Below are positions 1 to 12,901 of a stretch of DNA of 64,000 nucleotides, piece after piece; the stretch's first letter is position 1, and every line of letters starts with the position of its first letter. The notes beneath the pieces are model-generated. The model worked only from the letters and a program-made list of their open reading frames with translations. It was not told where the DNA came from and did no database searches. Source of the DNA: Tubulanus polymorphus (Eukaryota; Nemertea; Palaeonemertea; Tubulaniformes; Tubulanidae); assembly GCF_964204645.1 (NCBI RefSeq), contig NC_134025.1, forward strand, positions 22,846,001-22,910,000. The letters are read 5' to 3'. The position numbers were made by a program, and so were the translations under genes.

Positions 1-2976
1 ATTTTAGAATCGGTGTATTATAAACTAAATTTTGCGGACATTTTGTTGGCATCGTGTGCCGATATCCTGGAAGGCAAGCAGCAAAAATGACTAATTAAAG
101 AAAATCTCTCAATTCGCCATTTTCACGCCATTCTACGCTTTCGATATCATATCAAATTATAAATCAGACGGAAAATAGAATAATCAGTTAATATTGTGGC
201 TCTATTTTCAGAAAATAGTTTACCCGACTCGCCTGTCTGCCCGAAGTCTACGGCAGGCGACGCGAAGGCGAACCGATTCGATAGAATTTATTTTGTAATG
301 AAGAATACAGTGAAGTACGCTTATTACATCCCTAATGTTTTTACTACGGAGCCTTTGCCTATTAGATTAACCAAAGAGAAAACACGTGTGTAATCTTCTA
401 GTCGGCTTGCCTGTTACATTTTGAGACAATAACTTCGGAAAAATCTATTTTTTCTTTTAAAGAGATTTTACTAATTTTTTCACACATTCAAAATAGCGTA
501 TACGATAGTTTTTTTCGATTCCTTTTTTTTAGAAGGTTCCAACTTCAATTAATAAGTATCGGTCATAACAACACTTAACTAAACTTTATCGGGAGAGATA
601 CTTTAGCATATTAATCGAAATAGACCTCAAACAACCATAACAGACCTTTCGGCAACTTGTTCGTGGTCTAAGGTGATTTTGAAAGTCGTCACTCGGAATC
701 TTGACACACGCGGTAAGAGTTTTTTTATTGTAGTACTGGAGGCATTCGTGTTATTTGGTTTCCCCTACTCCCACGTCTCAGTGGCGGTCTCTTGGCTTAA
801 ATTGTCTCCAAACTCCGTTTGCCATGTCGCCACGCACCATAACCTTGAGATCACTTCAAATAAAATAGGTACTTCACTATTTTATAAATCCTATTAGCTG
901 ACACTCGACTAGTAGAGTTTGTCAACATTAGCTGCCAGCCGAAACAAAAATTATTGTGATATGTGTACGACAAATGTAGTGTTTAGAGTTGTCTTGGATA
1001 AGAGCCTCTCGAGGAAAGTTAACAGACCCGAGACTGCGAGCCTGGAAGCAAGAAGACTAATTCCTGTTCGTCAAAGGGAAATAGTAATCCCGTATTCCGA
1101 AGCGACTGTCAAATCAAGGAAATCGGACAGACGCGCTAAACTTTCATTGACGCCAATATTACTTCGAAAATCATGTCTAAGTATGTAAGTCTTCGTTGGA
1201 AGTGCGTGTCTACCGGTGAGAGATGTATTCAGATATTTTCGTGTGCAAAATGCACTTAAAAGTTTCAGAATAATATACAGTTCCCAGTGCCCTGTCAAAA
1301 AAATCCCAAAAGTTCTCAAATTAATTTATGAATCTCTTTGTGAAATATTGACTGATATCATATTTATTCTTAAGATTATTTCAAAATCGATATATCTAAT
1401 ATTATTTCATTTCAGTTATGTACATGTTCAAATTTCACTCGAAATTTCCTTATCAAGAAAAATTTACAGCGGGGCTTGAGATTATGACCACAAGAATTTG
1501 CATTTTCTGTGGAAATTATGTGACCAAAATTATGAATACCGTAATCTATTTGGAAACCACGCGCTAGGGCAATCGTGATGTGTTCTCACTTAATTTTCCA
1601 TATAAATGCCAGCATTCAACCCACCAATTCAAGTTTTTAAAAAAATTTGCAGTATGCGGATTTATAATGTACGTGACTTATTTTCTGAAAGAATGCTTAA
1701 AAACATTCCCTCGTTATTAATAGTTAACTCGACAATTCATTTCATAATGACCTCTCTAATAAATGAAGGCGTGGTTAAGTTCGCTATGTACATATATACA
1801 TCCATAACGATTGAAACTTATTCCGTATTCAAAGAAATTAGATTTCGGTAAGAAATGTGAAAGGCATAAATGCGGGGCAGGCTGACGCCGGTTGTCAGCC
1901 GAATCGCGTGACAACCTTGCTGGTATTGAATCGATGCTGCTCAAGGCGTTGGAGGTGTAGTCTCACCTTGAATCGTCGCTACAAAACCAACCAGTTGATC
2001 AAGTTCCGAATTACTGATGCTCAGAGACTCCGGACCGTGAATATCACCTGCGAAAAACTAATTTTTATAAGGTATGTATTAATGTGTAGAATCTTGATTT
2101 CTTTTTAAAGCGGAATGTTGCAAATTGATTTATTCATCAACTATCAGCCCAGGTATCAATAGTTACATCGAAATATCATGCACATTGTTAGAATAATTTT
2201 CAGTTTTACATCTGAATAAAGGGATTTCAGAAAAATTAAAACATCCGCTTTTTCCATCAATGAATTCGAAAATACATTTTAGCAAAAATTCTTTAAGACT
2301 AGTCTTTATTAATTTTTGTTAAGTTATTTCAAATTCTTTAATTCAAACATACTTTGATATCTCACAGTCAGTTTATTTATAAGGAGCTGCATTGTACAGA
2401 TCGTTTGCATATGTATGTATATATAGTAATTCATTTTTTCACATTTGCGGATGAACACTCTTGCGCACGTACATAGAGTGCACAATAGGTTTTTAATTTG
2501 ATTATTCGCTCACTATTCAGCGTTGGTCCATACATAGATTTTAGATTGTCGCATCCAGCGAGCCGCCTGTCTCTGGCTCTCGTAAATTCCTCGACCATCG
2601 TGGCGCTACGTGCACTTAGTTAAAGCTATAATTCATCGATAAAATACCACCGGCTTTAGATAGACTCGATGATAAAACGTCGCATTGAACTAAAATGTCT
2701 CTGGTCCAATTTACACTATTATCATAAGAGTTTTCACGGAAGCCGACGAGTCCTTGTAAATAACATTTTCAAAGTTCAAGAAAAAAGATAACATTTTTGC
2801 CGGGGTCTTATTATTTCGACCGTCAGAGTTCTCCTCGTGCTTGAATTTTAAAGGGGCTGCATTCATTGTTAAACGTATGACATCGAGGCTGCTGAAGTAG
2901 CGAGGCTTTCGATCCCCCCCCAAAAAAAAACAGAAAACTTAGCTTAATTTTGGTGTAATCTTTTATTTTTCCCATT

Positions 2977-3024
2977 AGCTCAATATAAGCAATTATCAGC
3001 AGCTCAATATAAGCAATTATCAGC
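2977..3024. repeat. Perfect 24-bp tandem duplication
   Basis: Two identical adjacent copies of a 24-bp unit that starts AGCTCAATATAAGC occupy 2977-3000 and 3001-3024. The absence of any mismatch suggests a recent duplication. Confidence 0.9.
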
Positions 3025-5818
3025 ATTGATAGAGTATTGACGTCCACTCCGGTTGGACAGAAGATATTTTATAAAGGGTGACCGTTTTTCAGGGGGTGGA
3101 TATAAAAAAGAGGGGTGGCCGCCCCTCTAAAACCTATTGTGGAGAACAATGGACTGAGCGTATAGTTGGACGCATAATTTTGGCAAATTAAGGTAAACAG
3201 AGTTTCCGACGAACTAGATCCACTGGCTGCTGTTTGATGAAGCCAACTATCCGCTTCGCGCGCCAGGAAAGTGGAACGTCTTCGGGTTATAATCTGCGTC
3301 GCCAAGCTGGGCATGGCCATTCGAGATAACGAGATCCGTGCACGACAGACCGGCGCTCGCTCGATAAATAGACCCCAGTTTAAATGAATGCTACCATTAT
3401 TTATATTGTGTACGATTTGTACTTCATCTTAAATGATTACTCGGGATCGAACGCTGCTTGAGATATTACATATCGAAAAGCTATCCGCGGAAACACACAC
3501 ATACACAACACGCGCGCACACACGAAGTTAGTTAAGTTGGTATAACACGTAAGTACGGATTTTTGTAATCTCAATCGATTGGCGATTTTTCTTGTAATGA
3601 TACGAATAACTTTTCTTCGGATTGCGGGCTTATTGGCGATCTAAGAAAAAATCAATGCTTCATTTTGAAATCAAGTTCATCGGCGTGGGGTCTAAGCGTG
3701 GCCGAAAGGTGCTTCCGCATTTATCTTCTTGTGGTTTTTTTGTGGTCGCTTTAAAGTAATTATCGTTTAATTGAGTCGAGGTTTCTGTTCGATATAATGC
3801 GGTTTTCGGTCACTAAACATGAATTGTATGTCGCTGATAGAGCGCGTAGACTCGGCCGCGCCACCACTCGCCGCGATAGGCGGAGTTTTGGGGCCGGTCT
3901 ACCCAGCGGCTAAAACATATCCCGATTCATGCTTGTTTTGTGAGCCCTTAACTTTTCTTCCCGTACTTCGGTACCTCACTCTCAAGACAGCAACCATGCT
4001 GGTGGCGACAATATTTGAATAATCACACCGATAAACCTATAATTTTATAATCAGCTTTTAGTTGTTTAAAAAAGTTTCTAATGTTTCAGGGGCCGTTTTT
4101 TTAAATTTGAGACTATAGCTATTAAGATTTCATGGGAGAACTAATACTGTTCTACGAAGATTTTCTAGGTCATTAAATGTCAGATCGCTTGGTTACAACA
4201 TGTTCGTAGTGAACGCTGGTTGCTTAATGGGTAAAACCAAGAGTCGCCACTGCACTATCACATATCAACGTTGGTATATCTGTATATCCTCGCACGGCAA
4301 AAATAAACTGTGATGAAAAATATCATTACAATGACAAATAAATTTAGATAATAGTTTGTATGTGATACATTCGAAAATAATGTATAGAATGTGACATAAA
4401 TTGCAGTGTACAAAAATGTAATGCAGTTTTGAAATTTCAATAAAAAGGAATTTCAAAAATATGTACCACTCATATGTACAGAGAAAGTACTTTGATTCTT
4501 TTAAATTTATCGTTGACCGTTCCGTATGGCTATTTGTGGTGTGGGGGAAAAACATTTATTGCATTAGTGCCTCCGAGTATCTAGGTAACGCATCTGAAAA
4601 ATTACTGCTCCTATTGCTTTTAAAAATGTTCTTTAATTTTTTTCATATATATTTTTTTAAACTTAACGACGTGTTTTTAAAGGTTAAAACGTTTTAACAG
4701 TATTACTAATATCTTAGATAACCTTACGGTTTACTAACATTCTCGTTTCGGAGAACTCTGCCGCACCGATGTGCGAAAAATTAGCAACTCATTTCTCGGT
4801 TCATTAAAAACCCGGGAGACTCCTTGTCGGAGCCGAGACCTGCGTAAATCTGTATTTAAGAAGCGCGCCGTCGTGGCGGAGTTCTTTTTATCGATGAAGG
4901 AAACTTTCTCTGTGGAAGTTATTTTCTCCATGAGAACGCACGCTCGTCGTAAAACGTATTTATACATGAGCCGAGATCCGTTCCGAATGTCGCCGCCGCC
5001 ATAAGATTGTTGCCTTCGTTTTAACGACTTATTTCAAGAATTTTATCGGAAGATCGCAAGTTAAGAAGACTATGCATATAATAAATCATGGCCGCTATAG
5101 ATTGATATAAATCGAGCAATTGCAATTACTAGCTTTTCAACCCGCATTACTATAAAAATAACTCGGAACGGCAGTACATTCAAGCTGAGCCTGAATAAGG
5201 TGCCAGAAACGTTTAAACTATTATGAAGTAGTTAGAGATAGCATCGGGGATGGCATGGTCCCGTGAAAGCTTCGATTTTGAAGAAAGAAAGTCCGACCAT
5301 CTCAAAAGACGTGCAGTTATGTCTTTGGCGCGTCTATATAGCTGGATCTCTGCCAGTTTTTATAGAAGTTCAACGGGAGATCGGAACCGCTTGGCGCCTA
5401 CCACATCAAGATCTGTGCGCCGACTTGCCGAATAGATTTATCATTATGGTTAAATGCATTTGAACCAAAGCGATGGGCGACAAGATCGTTAAGCAGAATC
5501 CAGGTGGGCTACCGGTGATTCTTCATTAAGTTATTGGTATAGCTAATGCGGCAAATATGTATCATTCAGCGGCGATTATGCTCAATTAAAATCAATTGGT
5601 TAGCTCTCTTCTGCTCGCTGGAACGCCTGGCGCACGTTGTTCCGCGGTGCATTCCGCGCAGACAGTTCGTCATTTGAGTCATTAAACCAGCCTACCCCAA
5701 ACCACCGTGGAGTCTTGGCGCCTCGAAATATGTCTCATATGGTGGAACGAAATAGCAATGTTACCGCATTGTAAGAGAACGCAAGGTGGTTTACACACCA
5801 TTAATCGTCGCTCTTCGC

Positions 5819-5832
5819 TCTCTATTTTACAG
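5819..5832 (+). promoter_or_regulatory. 3' splice acceptor of the gremlin coding exon
   Basis: A pyrimidine-rich tract ending TTTTACAG lies immediately before the gremlin start codon. It implies at least one upstream non-coding exon and decides the start at 5834 over the ATG at 5786. Confidence 0.75.
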
Positions 5833-5833
5833 G

Positions 5834-6403
5834 ATGACTTCAATAGGCGTGTTAATGTGCGGTTTCTTTTTCGGACTTTTATTGCTCGTACTGACAGAAT
5901 CGACGGACATCGGTCGGCGACACCGACGCAAACGCGGCGGTGAGAAGAGGAACGTCATCGAATTGCCGCCGAGTTTACGCGAGAAGATCAAGAACAATCC
6001 GCTGAAAGAGCAGCCGAATTTGAGCACGAAAACGACCAGTTTGATCGACGACGTGATACAAGGCAGCCGAAACGCCCGTGTTGTCACGAAAAAGAGCTAC
6101 TTGAAACGAGAATGGTGCAAAACCGAGCCTTTGAAACAGGTTATCCGAGAAGAGGGCTGCCTGAGGAGCACGATTATGAATCGCTTCTGCTACGGACAAT
6201 GCAACTCGTTTTTCATTCCGCGCAGCAACAAAAACGATACGCTGGACCCGGAAGCGGCGTTTACGTCGTGCGCATTTTGCAAACCGAAGAAATATTCGTA
6301 CATCATCGTCACGTTGAGATGTCCGAACAGTAAACCGAAATACAAACGACGTCGCGTAAAACGAGTTAAACAGTGCAAATGTATGGCTCAGATGTTAAAC
6401 TGA
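5834..6403 (+). CDS. grem: Gremlin-type DAN-family BMP antagonist
   Basis: This encodes a 189-residue secreted cystine-knot protein of the gremlin branch of the DAN family, which binds BMP ligands outside the cell and blocks receptor engagement. Residues 1 to about 22 form a hydrophobic signal peptide, followed by a basic stretch (RHRRKR near 29-34) that could be a proprotein convertase site. The DAN domain (about 87-185) has the nine cysteines expected for gremlin: C95, C109, C119, C123, C146, C149, C163, C181 and C183. The motifs YLKREWCKT, NRFCYGQCNSF and CKPKK are diagnostic. N-glycosylation sequons are at N62 and N134. The start was chosen because a pyrimidine-rich acceptor (CTATTTTACAG) ends at 5832, one base before this ATG. 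The unspliced frame could start at 5786 but gives a poorer signal peptide. The whole coding region is in one exon, as in vertebrate GREM1. Confidence 0.95.
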   Translation: MTSIGVLMCGFFFGLLLLVLTESTDIGRRHRRKRGGEKRNVIELPPSLREKIKNNPLKEQPNLSTKTTSLIDDVIQGSRNARVVTKKSYLKREWCKTEPLKQVIREEGCLRSTIMNRFCYGQCNSFFIPRSNKNDTLDPEAAFTSCAFCKPKKYSYIIVTLRCPNSKPKYKRRRVKRVKQCKCMAQMLN

Positions 6404-8267
6404 CTGAATAAGCGATAAAAAATGTATTTTTAATCGTCTATAGTTTTGTACAACCCCGTCCAAGTTCGCCAAACTGAAAGAACTCGATCGGTAAACACGT
6501 GGGATATTGTGCATTATGAGCGTTATGCGTATGAGAACTCTGTGATAATTTTTGTTTTCCAGACTAAGATCGTACAATTTCGATTGGCTTTATTCGCTAT
6601 ATTCGCAGAAAGAAACTGTCGAAGACTAATTTTGCGCGCTCTGTGTATATTTTTCCGGCTTCATGATTTATTTTACAACGATGTAAGTAAATACATAACC
6701 GCGCGGTATATTAATTGGTTTTGCGTGTTTTTGCGTCGCACGACCGTGAAAATATGAAAAAAAAACACGATAATATTGCACGTTCTAAATTTGGCTAAAA
6801 CAGTTTACATATCGGCGGCAAAGCGCTATAGCAAGTCTGGCTGACGCCATGTCTACGGTTCATTACTTCAGGTAATCGGTCGTGCCGCCACACAGGTATA
6901 TAGACTATCAATAGGTGCACTCTCTCTCTCTCTCTTACAAGCGAAAGTACACACCTATTGGCCATGAGTTTCAATATCACGCTCTACTCGTGCTCGTCAT
7001 AGGTTACGAATTCAGGGGCAGTTCTAAGAAAATTTGAAGACAGGGATCTATAAGAAATGACTGTAATCTGTAATTTCTGAGATGATGAGTGTCAATTTTA
7101 CAGGTTTTAACTTTATTTCGGTTGGTCTTGATGAAAAGGGCAACCTCAATAGGAAGGCAGGGGTGACCCCGAGACCACCTTCTACATCCGCCTCTGAATT
7201 ATGTAAGAAAATGAGAATCGATATTAATTGTATAAATCCTTGTACGTATAGCGACGTCTCTCTCCTCGAATATGTATTTGATTTGATCGTTACTGAAGAT
7301 CACTGTAATTTAAAAACGATAGAATCATTATTTATAACTTGTGTAAAATATTCATTGAATTGTGAAAATATATTCATGCATTTTTCTTTGCGCTAAAGTT
7401 TTGATAATGTTCAACAATTAGCTATCCTTGCGATATATTTTAGTGCCGCATATTCGTAGAATAGGCCTATCGTAAATTTGACGGTAAAAGGCCTGTGCGT
7501 GTTAAATCTAGTGTTCAACGACCGCACCATCGGGCTACTTTTTTCAAATCAACGGCAAGAAACGTGTTATTATCTTCATCAATGTTGAATGGGTTGTCTG
7601 CGATAGAAATTATAGTCTTTGGCGCCAATGGCTATAAACAATAAACGATCAGATGCCGATACCATTTCGGAAAATATTCCTGCGTGAAAATCCATCTATA
7701 TATAGTTTTTGGCCTGAATTTTATTGATTTTAACAAAATTCAATTTTTGCGAAAGCATGTATTTAGAACACGGAAAGTCGATAAGTGTTAAAAGATAAAT
7801 TCTTTCTTGTACAGACAAATAACTTATTGACTTATTTGTAGAAAAATTAAATTCTGTGGGCTTGTACAATAATAACATTTAATGCTTTGAATATATATAT
7901 ATATATCCGACGTGTTGTAAATTTCACAGTGGTGTATATGTATGTAAATTATGTAAATTAAAGATGAAAAGACGCTCAAGTGTCTTTGATGATGTTCGCA
8001 CTTGAATAACTCGACTGTGTTCTCTATTTGACTCGTATGCATTCTACCGCCACCGGAGTCTCCCCGAGCTGTTTGTAGAAATTATATTGGAGTTATGAGA
8101 TAAGATAGGACACCGGAGCACCACGGCATTCCTTCTACATATTTGGACGCGCGGACACACAGAAGTTCGATATCGGAAATGACTTGCAGCAGCGGGTCGC
8201 CTCCGATGTAACAGTTCGTCTTTTCCCCGAATATTGGTGTAATCCTCATTTCCTCATTTCGATGATA

Positions 8268-8456
8268 CAGTGAAACCTCGTTTTAACGACCTCGAATACA
8301 ATGATAAATTTGTTTTAAAAAACATAGAATTTCGTTTTTCAAAAAGACAATCTTAACAATTTCAAATATATTACGAATTATACCCATCAGTTAAAACGAA
8401 CATGATCATGATATCCTCTGGTCCTGATGTTCGTTGTAACGAGGTTCCACTCACTG
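8268..8456. mobile_element. MITE, Tc1/mariner (pogo/Tigger-like), TA target site
   Basis: The 189-bp element has terminal inverted repeats starting CAGTGA and sharing AACCTCGTT..AACGA at both ends. It is flanked by TA on each side (8266-8267 and 8457-8458). The right terminal repeat also folds on itself, because the 14-mer at 8391 (GTTAAAACGAACAT) is nearly the reverse complement of the sequence at 8428-8440. There is no coding capacity. The family name rests on the CAGTGRAACCTCG end and the TA duplication. Confidence 0.75.
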
Positions 8457-11400
8457 TATTCATAGCGAATATGTTCTCCATAATTCGATGGGCGTCGGAT
8501 ATAAAATGTCAACACGAATCCGACATACACGGCAACCCTGCCCTTCCGAAGTCTGCCCGAAGGTGTTGGTAGCACACGTCTGCTAGGTCGCTACAATGCT
8601 ACCCGAGAAAGTATTGTGTAAAAGGAGACACTAAAATAGGTAAAATATAACTGCAACCGGATTACAACAAACCAAAGAAGTAGTCAACGACACGACAGAT
8701 CTTTGAGAAACTTTCCATATATTTTTTTTTCAATGAGCAATGGTCTAAATAACACTTTCATGTAAAAACGCTACGATAAGAGAACCATACATGTATATAT
8801 ATAAACGTTTCTTCGATAAATGAATCCACACGCTCCTCTGCTCGGCATAATTCTTATAAAAAAAAGAACTGATAATCGAATTGATAATAACAATATCAAT
8901 CTTGCAAGGAGACTGAGACTAAAGAGAAAGTTTGGTGGAAGATACTAATCGTTTGCATATCATTATATAATAGGATTTTAACACTAATTATAAATCACAT
9001 ATCAATATTTCAATAATAATAATAATTATAATTGTAATAATTAACATAATAAATAATGATCATCGATATCGAAAATGATTAATCAATACGCTCATCATAA
9101 CTTAAATATCTCAAAGAACATAGTACACATCTCGCCGTGAAAAAACTCCCGAAACAACTATATACATATATATAACATATATAAATAAACCCATTCGTCA
9201 ACAAACAACGAAATAAATATCTAAAGGTCGGCGTAATTATTTTTTTTTCGTTTACTAGAGATTCTTGAATGCAACTTCGACCGAAGCTTTCGCGAGTTTT
9301 TCAGGCTGTAAGCAACGTCGAAACGCTAACAAATAAACGATTCATCGTCACGATCATCTCGAAAACAATATAATATAATGTATAAGTGTAGATATATAGG
9401 GGTGTATGTATACGTCTTTAGTGTGGATATAAATATAAAGATGGGATAAACGTCATTGAAGTATATATTGTATGAAAAAAATTGCACTTTCCACGATTGA
9501 TCTAATTTTGCGTGGAGACATTTCAAGGAAAAAAATCTACTTTGTTCTGGTTGGCTCCGATGAAAATTTCGAGTATTTTTTGTTCATATATTTATCATAC
9601 TGTAGCTGAATAGCGACAACCCAAATGAACACATCTGCCATCTATAGTAGAAGAAGGGTACTCGACATAATCTTTTGGTGGTTTATCGTTGATATGGATA
9701 AATAAATGCGTTTATTTTAGCAGGTTCATTCTAGCTAAAATGCAACTGAGCAAGTACAATTAATACGATAGAACTTGAACTTGCCGAACCTGAATATCAT
9801 CATGTACCACAAAACCGTAAATCGAGGCGAGACACTGAATATCATAGATGAATAAGAAAATGTTCGCAGATCCAATACAGGCACTGGATTCGACACAGGG
9901 TTACTGTTGGAACAAAACATGTTACAAAACATGGAAAATGTCAAGTATCGATTTTCAGTATCGACTTGAATACGGTTACCGTTCAAAGTATATATACTGA
10001 AGAAAATGTACAACTGTACTTCCAAATTTAGAACTTCATCGCAAAACAACTCGTACACCTCAAAAATCATTTCCAATGCCCCAATGTTGGAATGTTTGAT
10101 ATGAACTCATCGTTACATTTCAGTGTGAAAAAATGGCGTTTTGGATGATAGGTTGCGAGGCTTCATAGCGCTAAATTAGGCTCTCAATAGAATATACGAA
10201 TACTTAATAATACCACTATCCATAAAATAAAAAATCTTAAATGCTTTCAAGTTGCTGCTGCTCATGAATAGAAATATAATAAATCTACTATTAAACTCAA
10301 CTAAATTTACTCTGATAAAATTTCCAGTAATGCCGTAACATACATATATATATAAAGAAGCATCATTCAAATATATTGGCAGTATGATTGTAAATACATA
10401 AAATTCTTGTCCATCCTATACTGTAAAGTATTTTGTGGTGAAATGTCTATGCGAACTTCATCGTACAGTAGACTCTCCCCCTAACTCAAATCAATTTGGA
10501 CCATTATTGCCATGGCTCTAAGATTTGTGTTACGGATAAGTGATGATTTGACTTAAAAAGATTTGGAATAAAGAAGAGTTTATAGCGCAGTAGTCGCTAC
10601 CTTATTCAGTAGCGCTACAACCTGTCAGTAGATTTTATGCCAGAAGTTCAGGAGGGAATTTGAAATGGTTTTCCCAGTTAACGAGTAAGGCAAGTCTGCT
10701 GTCAATGATAGTTAAGTATATACGAAATGAAAATATGATTGGAAATTGATATCAACAACTCCCGACTTTCATGCGGTAGAAACATAACATCTGCCAATCA
10801 ATACATTCTGGGCCCAGTTCAATACTCTTCATTAGATTTGAAGTCGAAATTAGTTCAGTTTCATAACTCTCAATCCTGACACAGAGCTCGGACTCATCGG
10901 GTTCAATAAATATCACATAAATATGGTCGTCATAAAATCGAACACAATATTGATGGAAATGATGAAATTGATGGATACCTAGATGATAATGGCATGATTA
11001 TCACTGGAAAGAATCGTAACCAGTCTTCAAAGACAAAAAGAGAGAGACATCAGGTACGGATAGAATCGATGTACACTCATGCGTTAGATATATACATTAG
11101 AAATCATACCTCTTACATTGACATTCATCGCGATATAACAGTATAGAAGATGAAATAAAATATCGAGAAACTCTGATTCCAGACAAACTCTGTGCGATTT
11201 CGAAACATCGACGACGTAGATGTTCTTTTTACACAAATGCAGATATTTTATTCGCCGCGTTCGAAAAGTTTGGATCGCAATCCAATTCTACTGGCGCAAG
11301 ATGCATTTCAATATTTAACCGGTTGAACCAAGTGCGGCATAACATTCCCACATGACTTAACTATGCAGTACAGCCCACGTACCAACAGCAGAACATATTC

Positions 11401-12190
11401 AAATCACAGCAAATGGCGATTTTCAGTTACTACTTTACCTCCATCTGACCACCGGTATCTACCAGTCGCTCTTAAGCCCAGCGCATGTGGCATGGGGAAA
11501 TATGGATTGAGAACTATTCTTGGTTTTGGTATTTCTGTATTTCCGTGATGCTTAAGGCAAACGACGCATCGACTCTCGCACACGGAACTAGATAAACAGT
11601 CTGAAAACAACTGCCAGCGAGTGTCATTCGAAAGTGTAAACAAAGTTCATTCAATTGACTTACTAGTACCAGTAACAACGAATGAATTATCATTTCGATC
11701 ATACTACTTCTATATTTCTAATTGGAAATCCGATCAAATCCTGATAACTTCAAATTTCAAGAATGATTCAAAAATCTTTTTAATCGTGATTTCTAGAGTT
11801 CGAAACAAGTTTCAGTTCTCTATTTCCTGCCACGCACGCCGGGCTTAACGAAGCCAAGCGATCAACCTTCTGAGTTGTTAAGTCTACGTTTGATCTGAAG
11901 AGCAAATAAACTTTTTAAGTCATTATTTCCGTTACAATAGACAGCGGGTAGGCTATTCGCGATACCACCCGAAGAGTACGAAAAATTGGCTCTTTGATTA
12001 AGTGAAACATGAACGAACGATATCTAGGAGGTGGAAAAAACGACGGAGGGAAAAAGCTGGCAAACATCATCACGCTCACAACATGGCGTTCATAATAAAA
12101 CCTATAACGGATATAAATATCAATCTACAAGCATTGATCAATTTACAGTATTCACAGTTATTCATTCGAACGATATATCGAGCGCTCATA

Positions 12191-12294
12191 CTACGATCAT
12201 CGACGTGCAGGCATTAACTCACTAGGTTTTGAAGAACTCGCACTACGATCATCGACGTGCAGGCATTAAGTCACTAGGTTTCGAAGAAGATTCG
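12191..12294. repeat. 52-bp imperfect tandem duplication
   Basis: The sequence CTACGATCATCGACGTGCAG and what follows occurs at 12191 and again at 12243, about 90% identical over roughly 50 bp. Confidence 0.8.
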
Positions 12295-12868
12295 CGTTAT
12301 CTCACCGACACAAAGATGAAGAAAATGATCTTACACGACTTACGTTTCAATCACTCGCGCGCGCTCACACATGTCAATTTTTCCGATAGATCTCCGGTTT
12401 TAACAGTTACACAGATGGTCGCAAAGAACAAATACATCATCGCGGTAATAAATGAATGACAATATGTCATCTGTAATAACTGTTTTTTATAGTATATCAA
12501 TACATCTATATATATGCAGTTAAGAATGATGGAGAACTGTTGTTCGTAGGAGTAATATTATTACGCACGTATTCACACATTTTAACAACTCTTTAATAAT
12601 AAGCAACCTCTCGAGATTGTGTAGTAATGTATTCGATAAAAGCTCTTGTGTCCTTTTTTTCGCGTTATTCTCCAGCAGATATGATCAGTTGATTAACGGT
12701 TTTTTACACGATGACGTCGATATCAGCATCCACACAATGAGCCGGTCGTCTGACGTAAAGATAAAGTGTTTTTATAAAACAACAATCACAGCCTTGATTC
12801 GTCTATGCATATGTCATTAATATCAGCAACTACACGCATAATTATTGTACCGGTGTCCGAATGCGGCT

Positions 12869-12901
12869 TCATATTTTGCCTTTGCTCGCCAACTTTTCTT
12901 T
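12869..12901 (-). other. Terminal coding exon of the formin (basic tail)
   Basis: A pyrimidine-rich acceptor (TTTCTTTTCGCAG) precedes 33 nt that encode KEKLASKGKI and a stop. The exon joins in phase to the strong donor CTG|GTAAGA at 13271/13270, giving TSGGLKEKLASKGKI. This resembles the tails of FMN2 (SGIKAKISMKT) and cappuccino (KLKDRLRRK). If the intron were retained, the protein would instead end VRDRILQI at 13244. Confidence 0.7.

Larger units (their letters stand above)
1..5833. other. Intergenic / upstream region of the gremlin gene
   Basis: No coding region is convincing here. The open frames are short, lack domains, and overlap on both strands. A perfect 24-bp tandem duplication lies at 2977-3024. 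A strong donor-like GTAAGT at 3549 follows a CA/CG-rich stretch (3481-3530). It could end the non-coding first exon of the gremlin gene, whose coding exon opens with a clear splice acceptor at 5831-5832, but this pairing is only an inference. Otherwise I see AT-rich sequence without recognisable features. Confidence 0.5.
6404..12868. other. Intergenic region between gremlin and formin
   Basis: This is the 3' flank of gremlin and, on the other strand, of the formin gene. I found no supported gene. It contains a (TC)n tract at 6920-6935 inside a small hairpin with 9-bp arms (CAATAGGTG / CACCTATTG), a Tc1/mariner-like MITE at 8268-8456, an A+T-rich block around 9000-9060, and an imperfect tandem duplication at 12191-12294. 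A TACAGTAGACT sequence near 10465 resembles one end of another MITE, but I could not find its partner. Confidence 0.5.

Noticed and set aside
1857-2108. 83-codon plus-strand frame in the 5' part of the window
   Set aside because: Starts with GTG, has no domain, and lies in a region with no other gene-like signal.
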